Below, piece after piece: positions 11,438 through 22,290 of a stretch of DNA of 64,000 nt. The number at the start of each line of letters is the position of its first letter. The stretch's first letter is position 1. The stretch spans positions 9,770,426 through 9,834,425 of the forward strand of contig NW_024756914.1 of assembly GCF_018991925.1 (NCBI RefSeq), given 5' to 3'. Made by a program: the position numbers and the translations under genes. Under the pieces are notes generated by a model. It did no database searches. It saw nothing but the letters and a program-made list of their open reading frames with translations, and was not told where the DNA came from. The DNA is from Homarus americanus (lineage: Eukaryota > Arthropoda > Malacostraca > Decapoda > Nephropidae).

Positions 11438-12568
11438 ATGTCAGCTCGTGCAGCGGCTTTTTTGAGGAAGCACGTGACCTCGGGCTGGAGGGGGCTGAGG
11501 CGGTTGCATACATGGAGAAGGCTGAGGAGAGAGAAGACAAGCGACGCGAGCATGAAGAACTCTTAGCCCAGCTAGACTTTCAGGAGGAAGAAAAGAAGCT
11601 GGAACGAGAAGAGAGACAAAGGGAACGGGCGTTCCAACTGGCCTTAGCGGAAAGGAACCAAAATTCTTCTACGTCAGGAACTCCCACTCAAAACGTCACT
11701 TACAGGAAATTTCCCCAGATGCCCACCTTTAAGGAGGGCGAATCCATGGAAATATACATTTCCAGGTTTGAGCATCTCGCAGAAGCCTACGAGCTTGATG
11801 ACAGCATTAAGGAATTTGAGTCCCTGAGCCTATTTGATGGGAAAGCTTTAGGGATTCTTCGACGACTAGAGCGTCCTGAAAATAAATTCCCTGACATGAA
11901 GTCTGCACTGCTGCGGGCATATGGGCTGACTACTGAGCAGGCCAGGCATCAGTTCAACAGGGCAATGTTGGAAGAAAATGAAATGGCTTCACAGTTCCGG
12001 GAACGTTTAAGGGAAGGGGTTATAGACTTAATGGTGTGCACTCAGTTTGAAAGGTCTTGTCCTCCTGAACTTGTGGCTCAAATCAGGGCCAATGGAGTTA
12101 AGACGTCGAAGGAAATGGCAAGCAAAACAGACGCTCATTTCAGCGCTTTCGGGTACCACACTCGGAGGCGGTGGTCGAACAGGGAGTCGGCAGGTAACCA
12201 ACAAAGTCAACAACCTCTACAAAAAAAGCCACCGAACCCACCCAGGCAACAGGGAAATAACCAGCAACCACAACCGCAAAGACAGCAACAGAAACAGCAG
12301 CAGAAGCAGTACCATGGCCCCCCCGAAGTATCAGGACAATAGGCGCCCGGGCAACAATCCACGATGGGACCGGCGGCAGGAAGCCGCCGTGGCTCAATTC
12401 GTAGGCCAAGGTGCCAGCATTAATAATCCACGAAGAGACCAGCAGCAGGAAGCCGCCGATGTTCAAACTGTGGGCGGGGAGTGGCCTGACCTTCCAGCAG
12501 GGCCGATCGTCATGCAACCTGAAGCAGGGGTTCATACCGAATCAAGTCTGCCCCAACACACCTACTGA
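11438..12568 (+). pseudogene. G1 gag
   Basis: Structural protein of the element particle. ATG 11438 (MSARAAAFLRKH) is the likely start, and a frameshift near 11490 leads into a frame open to 12342 that also has ATG at 11512. Seen: a charged helix rich in Glu/Arg (EEREDKRREHEELL, EEERKLE-type, about 11515-11660), then the capsid-like region from MPTFKEGESMEIYISRFEHLAEAY (written in part) to FRERLREGVIDLMVC, and a Gln/Pro-rich tail. After another shift the frame continues to 12568. I see no clear CCHC knuckle, which Gypsy gag proteins often have, so it is lost or absent. Confidence 0.75.
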
Positions 12569-12905
12569 CTAATTGCCGCCTCCAACCTCTCCTCAAGGGG
12601 TCACCCCACCTTTCTTGTTAAACCTGGATACGTTGGAGGAGTTCCAGTGACTGTCATGCGAGATAGCGGGGCATCAGGCTGTATTGTCAGGAAGGAATTG
12701 GCGGGCAACATCAATACACCGGAGCACAAGTAAGTGTTAAATTGGCCAATAGTTACATTCAAACGGTTCCAGTGGCCAAGATTGAGGTGGACACCCCCTT
12801 CTTCTCAGGTTGGGTCACTGCAGCAGTCATGAGGGAACCTATATACGATCTCATCATTGGGAATATCAAGGGAGCAAGAAACAGTTGTGCAGTGGATACT
12901 GCAAC
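12569..12905 (+). pseudogene. G1 aspartic protease
   Basis: The retropepsin active site reads VMRDSGASGC (about 12652-12681), with D-S-G at 12662-12670. Downstream, after a stop near 12732 and a frame change, come VAKIEVDTPFFSGWV and EPIYDLIIGN, the usual retropepsin C-terminal strand with the hydrophobic-hydrophobic-Gly motif. It would cut the element polyprotein. It sits directly after gag and is fused to the integrase reading frame (12742-13419). Confidence 0.75.
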
Positions 12906-12989
12906 CCAAACTGATGTTGCTGCTTTGACCCAAGTTAATGCTGCTGCAGTCACTCGGGGTATGGCTCAAACAAAACCTCGAGTCACCCC

Positions 12990-14326
12990 ATTGGCTATTG
13001 CCACATCGTCTGATCTCATCAATAGTCAGGATGTCGTCCAAGAGCAAGAGCATGACAGCACGCTCACTTCGGTACACAAGAATTTGATGGTTGGGTCCAT
13101 CAAGGAGACATTTTGGAATCGAACGAGGTTCATAAAAAAGAGGAACCGTCTTTACCGAGAGACTGTGACGTCTCTGGGTGAAACACGACTGCAGTTCGTG
13201 GTTCCTTCCAAGTACCGCCTGGCTGTGTTCAAGCTAGGTCATTGCACTGCTCTTGGCGGTCATATGGGTAAAAAGAAGACCTTTGATCGCATCAGTGCAG
13301 CGTTCTTCTGGCCAAGGATGGGCCAGGAGATCACCAGCCTAGTCCGCTCTTGTGATGTGTGCCAAAAAACAGAGACCGAGGGCGAGTTCCGCCTGCACCA
13401 CTACGGCCCCTCCCACTGATCTCTGAACCCCTTGAGAGGGTGGCGGTGGACATTGTGGGGCCGATAAACCCAAGGGCGAGCGATGGGGCAAAGTATATTC
13501 TTACCTTGGTTGACTTTAGCATGAGGTGGCCCGAGGCTGTGCCCTTGAGGAACAGTGAGGCCACGACTGTTGCAGAAGCCATGTTGGAAATCTTCTGTCG
13601 GGTTGGTATTCCCAAACAAGTCCTCAGTGACAGGGGGACCAGTTTACTTCTGCCATGATGGAGGAGTTGATGCGGTTGTTATCGGTAAAGGGGCTAAAGA
13701 CAACACCCTATCACCCGATGTGCAACGGACTCTGTGAGAGGTTTAATGGGACGCTGAAGAAAATGCTCAGGAGGATGGCAGCCGAACAACCTAAGGAGTG
13801 GCTGCGCTACATTGCCCCACTTCTGTTCGCGTACCGGGAGGTGCCACAGAGCTCACTCAAGGTGTCTCCCTTCGAGCTTATGTACGGCAGGTCCATCCGG
13901 GGACCACTACAGGTTCTTCGGGAACTGTGGGATGATGAGGAACCAGATCCGGAAGTCAAGACCACTTATACATATGTCATTGACTTAGCTGATCGTCTCC
14001 AAGAAACCTGTCAACTGGCAAAGCAAGAGCTGATAAAGGCTCAAGAAGTCCAGAAGACTTACTATGACAAGAAGGCCAAGCTTCGTTGTTTCAAGCCAGG
14101 TGATCAGTGCCTGGTTCTGTTGCCTACGATGCGCAATAAGTTACTGGCTCAGTGGAAAGGTCCATTCGACATTATAGAGCGTGTCTCGGATCTGACTTAC
14201 ATCGTCCAGGTGGGATCTCGACGAAAGAAGTTCCACATCAACATGCTGAAGAAGTACTTCCAGTCACCGATCGGGGGTACAGTCTCCACTGAGGAAGACA
14301 GGGACGAGCCTTCCCGGTGTGATTGA
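12990..14326 (+). pseudogene. G1 integrase (upstream of RT)
   Basis: H2C2 zinc-binding domain at about 13215-13365: LGHCTALGGH then CDVCQK. Catalytic core: AVDIVGP (D at 13447-13449), LSDRG (D at 13629-13631) and LCERFNGTLKK (E at 13736-13738), a D,D-35-E spacing. A basic C-terminal region follows (LLAQWKGPFDIIERVSD, GSRRKKFHINMLKKYF), a typical Gypsy GPY/F module. Frameshifts lie near 13410 and 13645. It directly follows protease and precedes RT by about 250 bp, the reverse of the usual Gypsy order. Confidence 0.85.
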
Positions 14327-14347
14327 GGGGTAACTTGTGCTGCCACA

Positions 14348-15230
14348 GTGATCTCTGTCAGTGATGAGGAGGATGGGCCTGTCACTGCACACTCCCGCCA
14401 GAGTGAGACTTTCACGGACGTTGAGGTGAACGGAAATCTATCAGCAGAGGAACGAGATGCCATCGGTTCTCTGTTGCATCGCTACAAGGACATCTTCTCT
14501 GATAAGCCAGGAGTTGCCCGGGTCGACTGTCACACTATTGAACTGACCAGCCCTACACCTGTTCGGGTAAAGCCCTATGCGACTACTGGACACTGTCAAA
14601 CAAGAAATTGAGGAAATGGAAGCAGTAGGAATCATCGAGAAATCACCGTCTCCATACTGTAGTCCTATGGTAGTCGTCCGAAAAAAGGATGGGGGTGTCA
14701 GGATCTGTGGGGATTATAGGAGAGTAAATGCCATTACCCAGGTGGATGCAGAACCTATGTGTGATCAGAAAACTATTTTTTCAAGAATAGCTGGTTCCAA
14801 GCTATTTACCAAACTTGATCTGACCAAGGGGTTCTTCCAAATCCCACTGGACCCGAAGAGTCGGCAGATCACAGCCTTTGGTACGCCAGGGGGCCTCTAT
14901 CAGTACAGAGTCCTTCCCTTTGGTCTCACAAACTCCCCTGTCATCTTCAACCGTGTCATGAGGCAAGTCCTAAACGGCATCAAGGGAGTTGAGGCATTTG
15001 TGGACGATGTGTTAATCCATTCAGCAACATTTGAGGAACACCTGGAACTCTTAGAGGAGGTGTTCCGGAGGTTCCAACAAAAAAACATGACCGTGAAACC
15101 AAGCAAGTGCAAGATCGGTCAGGCCGCAGTACAGTTCCTCGGGCACACTATCGGCGGAGGACGCTGCACCTGTCAGAATGAGAAGATCAAAAAGGTTCAA
15201 GAAGCACCACGGCCCACTACAAAAAACAAG
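14348..15230 (+). pseudogene. G1 reverse transcriptase
   Basis: Ty3/Gypsy-type RT copying the element RNA. Seen in order: lead-in ALHRYKDIF-like (HRYKDIFSDKPG) and ELTSPTPVRVKPY, a frameshift near 14595, VVRKKDGGVRICGDYRRVN, LFTKLDLTKGFFQIPL (motif A Asp), VLPFGLTNSPVIFNRVM, then VEAFVDDVLIHS with the catalytic FVDD at 14997-15008, and SKCKIGQAAVQFLGH. The frame ends at a stop near 15233 next to a run of A. The palm catalytic residues are all present. Confidence 0.9.
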
Positions 15231-15858
15231 TGAGGTCATTTCTGGGCCTCGTAGGGTACTACCGGAACTTCATCCCAAACTTTGCCGTGGTGGCACTCCC
15301 TTTATCCGACCTGCTCAAGAAACATGCATCTAACAAGGTGCAATGGGGACCTGAACAAGAGGATTCTTTCAGTGCCCTCAAGAACCTGCTATGCAAGCAA
15401 CCCATCCTTCAACTGGTGAGGAAGGAAGAGCCTTTCATCCTCCGGACCGATGCTTCACAGGATGGGATTGGCGCAGTGCTACTACAAGAGGCAGATGGCA
15501 AGGTTTTTCCAGTTGCGTATCACAGTCGGAAGTTGAAGCCTGCGGAGAGGAATTACAGCACGGTTGAGAAGGAACTTTTGGCAGTGGTGGAAGGCATCAA
15601 GAAGTACTACTACTATCTCTACGGAGGTGAATTTGTGTTAGGCAGACAGACCACATGCCGCTCAACAGTTTCCGACCATCTAAGAATGCAAATGCTCGTC
15701 TGATGCAGTGGGCACTGTATCTCCAGCAGTTCAACTTCGTCCTCCGGTACATCAAGGGCAGCCTGAATGTGGGGGCTGACCTCCTATCTCGACTTGTGGC
15801 AGAACCAGAGCAACTGACTGAGAGGTCACCTTTCCAAATGAGTGTGGAGTTTGTCTAG
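15230..15858 (+). pseudogene. G1 RNase H
   Basis: Connection and RNase H domain: SFLGLVGYYRNFIPNFA, LRTDASQDGIGAVLLQ (first catalytic Asp at 15449-15451), YHSRKLKPAERNYSTVEKEL (Glu) and, after a frameshift near 15650, LMQWALYLQQFNFVLRYIKG and NVGADLLSRL (Asp). It degrades the RNA strand during reverse transcription. Ends with a TAG at 15856-15858. No integrase follows, only 420 bp of non-coding sequence and the 3' LTR, which confirms the unusual domain order. Confidence 0.88.
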
Positions 15859-16278
15859 ACTCCAGTCGACTCGAGCCTCCAAGCGTCTGACGGCTCATCA
15901 TATGTTATGTATTTTTCTCACACCTTTCTACACTTGAGAACATAACACGACACCTGTGCCACCTAAACAATGTCTACATACCCTACACCACACAACACGT
16001 TGCTGTAATGTAAATGTAGTGTGCTTACGCTTAGCATGAACTATTGCTCGGGACTTGTCACCTCGCCGCGGAGTTTTCCTCCAGCCAGAAAAACTAAAGT
16101 AAATGTTGAGGTTTTCCCTCAGTGGCGATTGGCGACTACATTCCGTTGCAGTGTTATTGTTACACACACACCACAGTGTGAATGTTGAATGGTGTGTCTG
16201 GGCTAGGCATTCTCTTGATTGTATACAGGTGCTAAAAATTTATTCTCCAAAGAAAATTTTTTTCTTAGTAGGGGCGGT
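15859..16278 (+). other. G1 3' non-coding region and purine tract
   Basis: No open frame with motifs. Just before the 3' LTR lies TTAGTAGGGGCGGT (about 16266-16278), in the position of a polypurine tract for plus-strand priming. Confidence 0.55.
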
Positions 16279-16811
16279 TGTTATGGATTGCGCTGGGCCT
16301 CCCGCACAACCCATCCCAAATGTTTGTTTAAGTAGAGATAAGGTACCCGGCCAGCCGATAGGGGTCATCTCAGGCCTCAAAACCACATTATAGCCAGTGG
16401 GCTTTAGACTTTGGGTTATAGAAGACCTCCTGCTCCGCGGATTTAGAACAAGGGCCATACAGTCCTACTAGTGCTACAAGCCTGTGTGTGCAATTCCCCG
16501 AGATTGCTGTTAAGTCCAGTGACAAGTTAACACATCCATTAAAGGAAGTGATCAATGGTGAGGGCCTGTTTGCTACAAGAGCACTCCAGGCCGGCCTAAT
16601 AGATCTAAACGATTAATTCTCCAGGTTGACAAACTCTCCCTTATAACTTACGGTACTGTGGAGTGAATGTGAGTGACTGACCTATCCATGCAAATTATAA
16701 GTCCAGTGTATGGAATTGTGCCAAATAAACGTAAGTGCAATGATCTGCCCGTATCTGTGACCCCTCTATTATTACTATTATTACCAAAGGTAATGACTAT
16801 TTGGTTATGAC
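16279..16811 (+). repeat. G1 3' LTR, first part
   Basis: Begins TGTTATGGATTGCGCTGGG and follows the 5' LTR base for base with scattered differences and an 8-bp indel (about 16350), up to GGTTATGAC, where G2 is inserted. The last four bases are the TSD TGAC. Confidence 0.9.
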
Positions 16812-18690
16812 TATACTGCCAGATCTGGGGTCACTAAATCTAAGGGGATAACTTAACTCTAATCTTAATTTCTAAGGGTCGCTGCCACCAGACCCCCTCT
16901 GGACAGCATGTAGCTCGTTAGGTAGCGGGCAGAGTGAACTAGGCATTGGGTTAGGTTTTCCATTGATCAGATCGATAAGGGTAAAGAAGGGTGAAACCAT
17001 AACATGTCTTCATTGATTTATTTCTTATAAAACACACTGGTAAAAAAAACATACATGAACTGGCCTTCCTCAGAAGAACAACGGAATTTTGGTTACCCAA
17101 CTGGGCCCCAGACTCCTACATTACTGGCGGGTCATCCACCCACTTATTGCACAACAATCGGTGAACGCCGTATCTCGGTCGTTCCTTCTTACAATATCCC
17201 TTAACACATCAGACTGTTCCACTGGTGTGGCTTGTAGCACCGTCGGTTATCATACATAGTAGCACCATCGCAACACACCTGTTACACTCCATACCTGCAA
17301 GTATGTGACTCCTTGTGACTTTTAGGTCTACACAACGGGCCCCTCGTTCGCACACCGCCCTCGGTGGGTAAAGACGAGGGCTTGACCTAGAGACATACCA
17401 GCACTATTTCTACGCCTGGTATTATAGGTCGCTCCAAGTGACGACCGCAGTTTCTCACGGTCTCCTTAGTTGTGACTATTCATGTGGAGTGGTGCGCTGG
17501 GAATCCACCGGTTCATAGTGGACTGGTATAGTGGGGAGTAATTCCCCACCTGGTGTGGCGCTCCAGGAGACAATGGCGGCCGGGCGGCAAGATACCCCAA
17601 CCACGTGGCACCTGTGGTGACGGCAGAACGGGAAAGACTAAGCAATAATGCCTGACGGGCGGTTATCCCATCCCTTAACACATCCCTATCACACTTATAT
17701 ATCCGGCAAAGCTTTAAACTGTAGTAACTGTTATTTATCAACCTTAATTGTAGGGCGGGATATAGCCCGCTAGGGCACTGACCTGTGGTGACGGCAGAAC
17801 GGGAAAGACTAAGGCCGGCTTCCCGCCGCTTCTCGTCACATAGGCCTACCGTTTCCAATCCTCAATTTACACTTTTGTTTCTTATGGTTCTCACCTGAAC
17901 ACTTTACGGTATATTGTCACTCATTTCTTATAAACACATATATTAATCCTAAATTACACACTAAGGTCAGGTCTTGGTTTGCTAGTGCTTGGTTAAATGC
18001 CTGGGATTTTAATATCAACGGGCATCTGAGGCGGGTACATGACGCGCCTTGAAACAAAAGCCGAATGATCATGGCGGGGGTGTATCAACTTCACTTAAAA
18101 ACTGTAATGAGGGATCCTCCTCTCACACAGTGCACTATTTGAACACAGACCTCAGATTCTCTGATCACTGTACCTGTCGTGGGTATATGTCACGTGAGGC
18201 TACGAGGTGTATTAAATTCATACCGACGCATACACGATATTTCCTTTCCAGTATAGTTTCTAGATCACTGTCAACACCTCACATAGTTCTGATACATTTA
18301 TCCCTTTTTCCCGATCATTGTTCTCATGTATTTTCATATGATATCTGTTGGAGTTAGGTTCGCTACACGCTCACAGACGTAAATAGTAGGACCTTCAAAC
18401 CCTGCTCCACACTTAGTCTTACAGTACCCTAGTCCGGCTCAACTGGACTTTAACATTCATCTTATGCCTACCCTGAGTGATCCTTAATGCTATGAATACA
18501 TACACTTGATATGATATAATTATACCTGGGTACAATACCACACATGGTCTAGGAACCTTGAGTAGGGGAGTTGTCCTTTCTCAATGTTTCCCGTTTTCTG
18601 GGGTTCTACAAGCGTTGTGCATTTGAATGTTATGTAGCGTAATATGAATTAGATGGGATTTTTAGGGATGACAATGATGTGCGCAGTACA
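16812..18690 (-). repeat. G2 3' LTR (left copy)
   Basis: 1879 bp, long for a Gypsy LTR. It contains a perfect 32-bp direct repeat (17611-17642 and 17782-17813) 171 bp apart. The minus-strand open frame at 17466-17858 is caused by this LTR sequence and has no known motif. On the element strand the LTR is preceded by the purine tract GGGAGGGGAAGG (rc of about 18694-18705). Confidence 0.9.
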
Positions 18691-19822
18691 TAGCCTTCCC
18701 CTCCCAAAGATTCATATTATGCGAAATAACATGCAAAGCACTAACGCTGTAGTGTACATACATTTTACAACATCCTAACAGTTCATGATTAGAGTACCTT
18801 AATCCAACACACAAAACATAAGGAGACTTAAACGTTTCCTACGAGCGTCTCCGCTACCATATACATCAGACAACCGTTTACAATCCTGCTAGTTCGGTAC
18901 ACAATATATCAGTAAAGAGAAAATTATAAGGAGACAAACTTTTCATACTCGAGTCTCCGTTACCTATACATACCACAACTTATCAATTCTTATCTCAGTA
19001 CAATATAGTATAGGGAACATTCCCTTAACAGTTCATCAGCGTAATACCTCAACCTACTTTTGGCACCAGCACATAAACAGTGACTCTTTGACATTACATC
19101 TACAACAAAAGTTCTCTGCATGAAATTACATATCCTAAGGAATTTAAATTCTTGTCTATGAATGGGGAATTAGTTACATCAGACACTTCCTCAGATTACT
19201 ACTTCCTTTCAATAATAATTCACCTTTTCAACACCAAAACCATGGTTCTAGACATACACTTTGGGGCTCATAACACAAAACCCGTATTTTCTATCTCACA
19301 GTTCAACAGAACTGGCATTTGAAAGTCGGGGTGACTCCCTCACCCGGAGCGAGTCAACAACCCAAACAAAACTTCCGACACACATAAACTGAGCTTTTTT
19401 CTTTTCGACAACATAGGCAGCAACTGGACCTCCGGACTTCAGTTCCTCAGAACTGGGATTTATAATGTTGGGGTGACTTCAGTACGACTGACGAAGTCAA
19501 CAACCCACAAACTTTTGACACACATAAACTGAGATTTTTTCTTTCAACAACATAGGCAGCAACTGGATTTCCGGACTTCAGTTCATAAGAACTGGGATTT
19601 ATAATGTTGGGGTGACTTCAGTACGACTGACGAAGTCAACAACCCAAAAAAAACATTCTGACAATATAGAGACCACTACTAATAGTTGATCTTCAAAAAG
19701 CATCCCGACAAACCATCTGAGCAACTGCCTCCCCCGCCCAAAACTGTATAATTCAACAAATCAACCTAACAACTGGAAAGCCAATAATATTCAATTGAAG
19801 CAATATTCTGGAACTAGATTTC
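18691..19822 (-). other. G2 3' internal region: purine tract and non-coding sequence
   Basis: On the element strand this lies between the integrase stop and the 3' LTR. It has no recognisable gene; an env gene would be expected here in an errantivirus, but none is seen. It contains a tandem repeat (19298-19650) and, next to the LTR, a polypurine tract. Confidence 0.7.
19298..19650. repeat. ~139-bp tandem repeat, about 2.5 copies
   Basis: Units share AGGCAGCAACTGGA, CAGAACTGGGATTTATAATG and GACGAAGTCAACAACCCA, with starts near 19415 and 19554 and a diverged partial copy from 19298. It lies inside the G2 3' non-coding region. Confidence 0.8.
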
Positions 19823-20935
19823 CTACAAATCCATTCTAACTACTGGTCTCCTCTGCCTCACAGGGAATCTACTTGCAGGTTGACCTTCCACATTTCCGTC
19901 ATCACTGTCCTCATCTGTTTCGTCTGACCCCGAGGAAGAATCACAGGGTGGAAGGAAGGACTCATTCAGCTGAACAAACATGTCTCTACTTACATACCTC
20001 TTTACTTTCTCAGCCGCTCTCTTTATTACCTCACTTTCATCCAAGGGGTTAGTCAACTCATATGCGGCACCATCTCGTATAATTTCTGTTATAGTGTACG
20101 GACCCTTCCACTTGGTATTCAACTTCCTACTGGTCCCAGGGTTGGGCCATTCATTCCTCACCCATACTGTTTCTCCTAACTGCATAGTTTGGTTCGTTCT
20201 TGATCTATTTGCTCTCTCTCTGGTCTCTCGCGACATCCTGGCAGACACCTCTTTTATCAACCTATGGGCTTCCTTCAACTCGTGACTGCTCTCACTCTCT
20301 ATTATAGGTAAGTCAATTCCTACTTGTCTTTGTACATGCCTTGAAAAGAAAGCAAAATGAGGCTGTACTCCAGTTGTGGCATGGACAGACGTGTTCAGAG
20401 CCGACTGCACGGGACTGAGAAATTTTGGCCACTGAAGTGGATTATCTTCACACATGATGGCAAGTGTTGTTTTAAAGGTCCTGTGCATTCTCTCTGTGAC
20501 ACTATTACCTCTAGGGTGGTAAGGCAATGTAAAATAGTTCTTAATGCCAGTTACGTTACATAGTTCTCTAAATTGTGTTGCGGTAAATTCCCCTCCATTA
20601 TCTGCAATGACTACTCCAGGGCTACCGAAGACATGAATGAATTTACTAAATTCCCTGGTCACTTCCTGAGTGGATTTGGTTCTCAACGGGTAGAAATTGA
20701 CAAACCTAGAATAGTGATCTATGACGGTCAACACATAGCGATACCCCTTCGCACTATTATGTAAGTCTGTCAAGTCCACAGATACTCTCTCCAAAGGTTT
20801 AGTTACTTCTGACATCCCCTGCCATTGCTGTTCTAACCCTTTCGTCCCTTTGAACCTTTGACACACTTCACATGATTCTACAAATTTCACACAGTCTCTG
20901 CGATAATTTGGCCAATAAAAAAGGCTCTAAGGATA
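19823..20935 (-). CDS. G2 integrase, zinc finger truncated
   Basis: An open frame with no internal stop. It enters from the gag fusion point as YWPNYRRD and has the second half of the H2C2 finger (CEVCQRF); the two His are lost. Core: VSVDLTDL, VIADNGGEF and NSVTERMHRTFK carry the D, D, E triad. A C-terminal module follows: ETVWVRNEWPNPGTSRK, then TKWKGPYTITEI (GPY) and an acidic Ser/Asp/Glu tail ending QRRPVVRMDL. Integrase inserts the DNA copy into the genome. The open frame begins at 20890 without an ATG, as expected for a polyprotein part. Confidence 0.88.
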
Positions 20936-21764
20936 TGCCTAACTGGTTGTATCTTCTTAACTCTCTCTGCATTTGCCCTGGCAATCCCGTATACAATACA
21001 TCTTTCATCAGCTGATCCTTCCCTTGTATCACTTCAAACTTGCTCTCTATGGCTGCCAGCTTATACTTCATTCGTTCCACACATATTCCCGGCTCGTCCT
21101 CTACATGATATTCTTCTCTCATAAAACCTTCCCATGCCTTACTCAGAGTATTCTGGCCTGTGTCGAACTTTGTCAAAGCTTGCTTAAGGGTGTTCCAATC
21201 CCACATCTTCTTGCTATCCAATTCCTGTAGAACCCTCTGTTCTACGGAATACTCCATTCTGCTTAGAGCCGCTTCTACCCTATGGCCATCCTGCTTCAGT
21301 AACCACTCTACCTGTCTACAAAAAGTTCTAATATGGCTCTCAGAATCCGGCCCTGTTAGTGTTTCCAATGATAACGTTCTAACATAACTAAGGTTGAACA
21401 CGGCTGTTTCCCTATCATCCCTCTTGGCCATGTCCGTTAGTTTGGGCAGAACCCCTGGATCAACTCTAAGGCTACCTGGGTGTGTGGTATCGTTCCCTGA
21501 TTGTGGTACAGATTGGGCACTTTCTGCCGGTGGGTCAGTTGGGTTTGTGTCCCTACCTACACCATACTCTAGATCAGTGTCTTGGTTCTTTGCATGCTGG
21601 AGTTCTTGTTTTAGTTCCTGGAGTTCTTGTTTTAGTTCCTTAACCTGTGTCTGTGATTCTTCTAACGCCGAGTATTGTCTCGCGTTGATCAGCAAAACCT
21701 CTTCCAATCTCTCTGCCAATGTGTCCCCAACTATGGTACTTCCCTGTTCTACTGACTCAGCCAT
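20936..21764 (-). CDS. G2 gag, fused to integrase by deletion
   Basis: Starts at ATG 21764 (MAESVEQGST). A coiled coil with Gln/Glu/Leu repeats (KELKQELQELKQELQ) is followed by the capsid region with FNLSYVRTLSLETL, SHIRTFCRQVEWLLKQDG and FMREEYHVEDEPG, ending GISLEPFL. The next bases already encode integrase (in another frame), so nucleocapsid, protease, RT and RNase H have been removed. The frame has no stop up to the fusion and about 275 residues of gag survive. Confidence 0.82.
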
Positions 21765-22290
21765 TTTGACCTAAAGTGCTACCTCTCGGCCCAAGACAAA
21801 TACGAACCGCTTAACACAACTACTCTCCTGTACTACTACAACCTTAATTGATCAATGGTATAATACAACACTATGCAACCTCTTAACATGGCACCAAAAA
21901 TTATAACTCACATCAACTGGAGACCGAAAGTCCTATGGTATTCCATAGGTGAACCACTTGAGACACTTCTCAGACACAGTGTGGACTCCCTTACCTCAAC
22001 GTCACCAAAGTTAATCCACAACTTCTGCAAGTATTAATACATATTAACACTGGATAAAACACAAACACAAAACACACAATGACACACATGACTTCAGTAC
22101 TGTATAAATTTTCAAAAATTCTTCTTACATTTCTGTACTCAAATCAATGTTATTCACCTGCAAGTATCACTCAAAAATCAGATTATCCATCATTAAAATA
22201 CTTGTCTATACTTGCAACTTTAAATCACAACTTCAATTCCCTCGGATTTGATCAATGATTAAAAACCATCCCACCGCTATAGCCACCAAT
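21765..22290 (-). other. G2 leader and primer-binding site
   Basis: Non-coding, between the 5' LTR and gag on the element strand. The first bases after the LTR read AATTGGTGGCTATAGCGGT, with TGGTGGCTATAGCGGTGGGA in primer-binding-site position. The tRNA was not identified. Confidence 0.6.

Noticed and set aside
17466..17858. Minus-strand frame repeated at 23042-23338, with the peptide LSLSRSAVTTG twice
   Set aside because: It lies inside both G2 LTRs, and the internal repetition reflects the 32-bp direct repeat. No motif.
18691..19822. Possible env gene of G2
   Set aside because: The position fits an errantivirus env, but no long frame, signal peptide or transmembrane segment is present.
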